From JAXDMK01 sp963765955 (GTDB lineage Bacteria; Actinomycetota; Acidimicrobiia; Acidimicrobiales; AC-14): a stretch of 64,000 bases of DNA. Below are positions 63,212-64,000 of this stretch, piece by piece. The position numbers and the translations under genes were made by a program. Location of the stretch: positions 1,504,810-1,568,809 of the forward strand of contig CAVXYA010000002.1 in assembly GCA_963765955.1 (NCBI GenBank). Reading direction: 5' to 3'. The notes under the pieces were generated by a model. That model worked only from the letters and a program-made list of their open reading frames with translations, made no database searches and had not been told where the DNA came from. Positions within the stretch are counted from its first letter, which is position 1; the number at the start of each line of letters is the position of its first letter.

Positions 63212-64000
63212 TCAAGTATCGTAGGACGTCAGGTAGGTGATCCTGAATTCCCGGGGTGCCACGTTCCCAAGGGCTACTATGTCAATCGTTACGTAGGACG
63301 TAATTCCCCGGCTGAAGTGCCATTGGACTTCATTGCCTTCTACCATGCGGGACTCAAGAATCCAGTTGACCAAAGCTGTAGTAAGCGATGCCGCATCAGG
63401 ATGCGGAGTTGCTGCCGTACTCAGGCCATGGAGATAGAGGGCCGCCAGCCCTGTATGGTTCGGCTTATGAAGTACAGTAATGCAGTCGTCGTGGAACTTT
63501 GTCGTGAATGTAAGGAGCTTTCTCCGACAACGTCATCGTGAGGAATCGGCCCCATCGCCTTCGATGTGACGAGGAAATCCTCGTATGGACGAAGGGCGAT
63601 GAGTGTTGGCAACACGTGCCAAAAGAAGCGGAGGCGCTCGTCTGCATCGGGATGATCGAGATCATATCGAAGATCAGTTAGGAACTCGTTGAGTGAGCCG
63701 GCTCTTGCTAGCCGGACGGCGTCACCAAGGATCAGGCTAACTTCGATCCAGCTAGACCAGTGCGGATCGGTTGGCGTCGCGTGGTTTAGCCACTGAACGG
63801 CCCGACGACAACGAGTGTCCTCAGGCGTGAAGCCCGCAGCGAGAAGGAGCTGTACAGCTTGGGCGGTATACGTCACGTGGTAGGGGCGGTACGAGCCCCA
63901 TGACCCGTTGCGGTTTTGACTAGCAAGGAATGCCGCCAGCCCCTCGGCATAGCGATCACGAAGTTCGGCGAGCAGGGCTGAGAACTGGGCACGGGGCTGG
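63212..64000 (-). pseudogene. Alpha/alpha-toroid, squalene-oxidase-repeat-like, partial
   Basis: The frame is open at the right edge of the window. Visible are AAFLASQNRNGSWGSYRPYH, VTYTAQAVQLLLAAGFTPED and AVQWLNHATPTDPHWSSWIE, which resemble the repeated helical units of prenyltransferase/squalene-oxidase-repeat proteins (QNxxGSWG, then xTAxAVxALxAAG). After SISMA a shift near 63430 leads to HGLSTAATPHPDAASLTTAL, VNWILESRMVEGNEVQWHFS and ITYLTSYDT with a stop at 63212. It would be the first gene in the leftward cluster. It probably makes or binds an isoprenoid-like substrate, though the catalytic residues are outside the window. Confidence 0.65.

Noticed and set aside
47678..64000. Prophage
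   Set aside because: No capsid, terminase, tail or lysis gene is visible; the transfer and relaxase genes point to a conjugative-type element.

Overview
The window is very GC-rich and densely coded, except for its last 4.5 kb. It carries F420-type luciferase-like oxidoreductases, a two-gene GlgC/GlgM-type glycogen module, DrrAB-type exporters, many VOC and RibD-like enzymes, GTG starts and 4-bp ATGA/GTGA overlaps. Together these suggest a high-GC actinobacterium, possibly in or near class Acidimicrobiia. That placement is an inference: no rRNA or other phylogenetic marker is present.

Layout. 149-3220 is a recombinase-in-trio (RIT) element: three overlapping tyrosine recombinases between perfect 33-bp inverted repeats. 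3.3-8 kb holds a small membrane protein, an SRPBCC protein, an Ig-like lipoprotein and a secreted zinc metalloprotease that shares the lipoprotein's Ig-like domain. 8-31.6 kb is ordinary chromosome: a BBE-type flavoprotein, two two-component systems, pirin, glycogen synthesis, an ArsR/SRPBCC operon with clear operators, a RecQ-phosphoribosyltransferase fusion overlapping a DprA-like gene, a lipoprotein plus MacAB-like export operon, an LLM oxidoreductase, and a sigma factor whose 3' end overlaps an antisense STAS gene. 31.65-32.09 kb is a tandem array with a 73-bp period. 32.3-45.7 kb holds two DrrAB-type exporters, a tight four-gene operon (34331-38782) ending in a Rad50-like ATPase with a zinc hook, a ferritin-like protein with its partner, and two RibD-like reductases.

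From about 46 kb the sequence is accessory and decayed: DUF429 and GIY-YIG relics, then the 3' part of a tRNA-Met gene (47635-47677) that looks like one attachment site of an integrated element. Beyond it lie a HigBA-like toxin-antitoxin pair, an ISKra4-family insertion with a DUF6788 passenger, a VirD4/TraG coupling protein, a MobF/TraA relaxase, an excisionase-like HTH protein, an XRE regulator, an integrase and a DUF4160/DUF2442 pair. The last part (about 59.6-64 kb) is visibly less GC-rich. It carries a NUDIX relic and a leftward cluster of an alpha/alpha-toroid (squalene-oxidase-repeat-like) protein, a small membrane protein, a stand-alone aspartyl/asparaginyl-tRNA-synthetase-like protein and two unknown proteins.

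At least fifteen genes are broken by one- or two-base shifts. They include two sensor kinases whose partner regulators are intact, so part of this may be assembly error; the density rises in the mobile region, where real decay is also likely. The best candidates for undescribed systems are the four-gene operon at 34331-38782, the RecQ-PRTase/DprA pair at 17575-20537 and the synthetase-like/toroid cluster at 60.2-64 kb.
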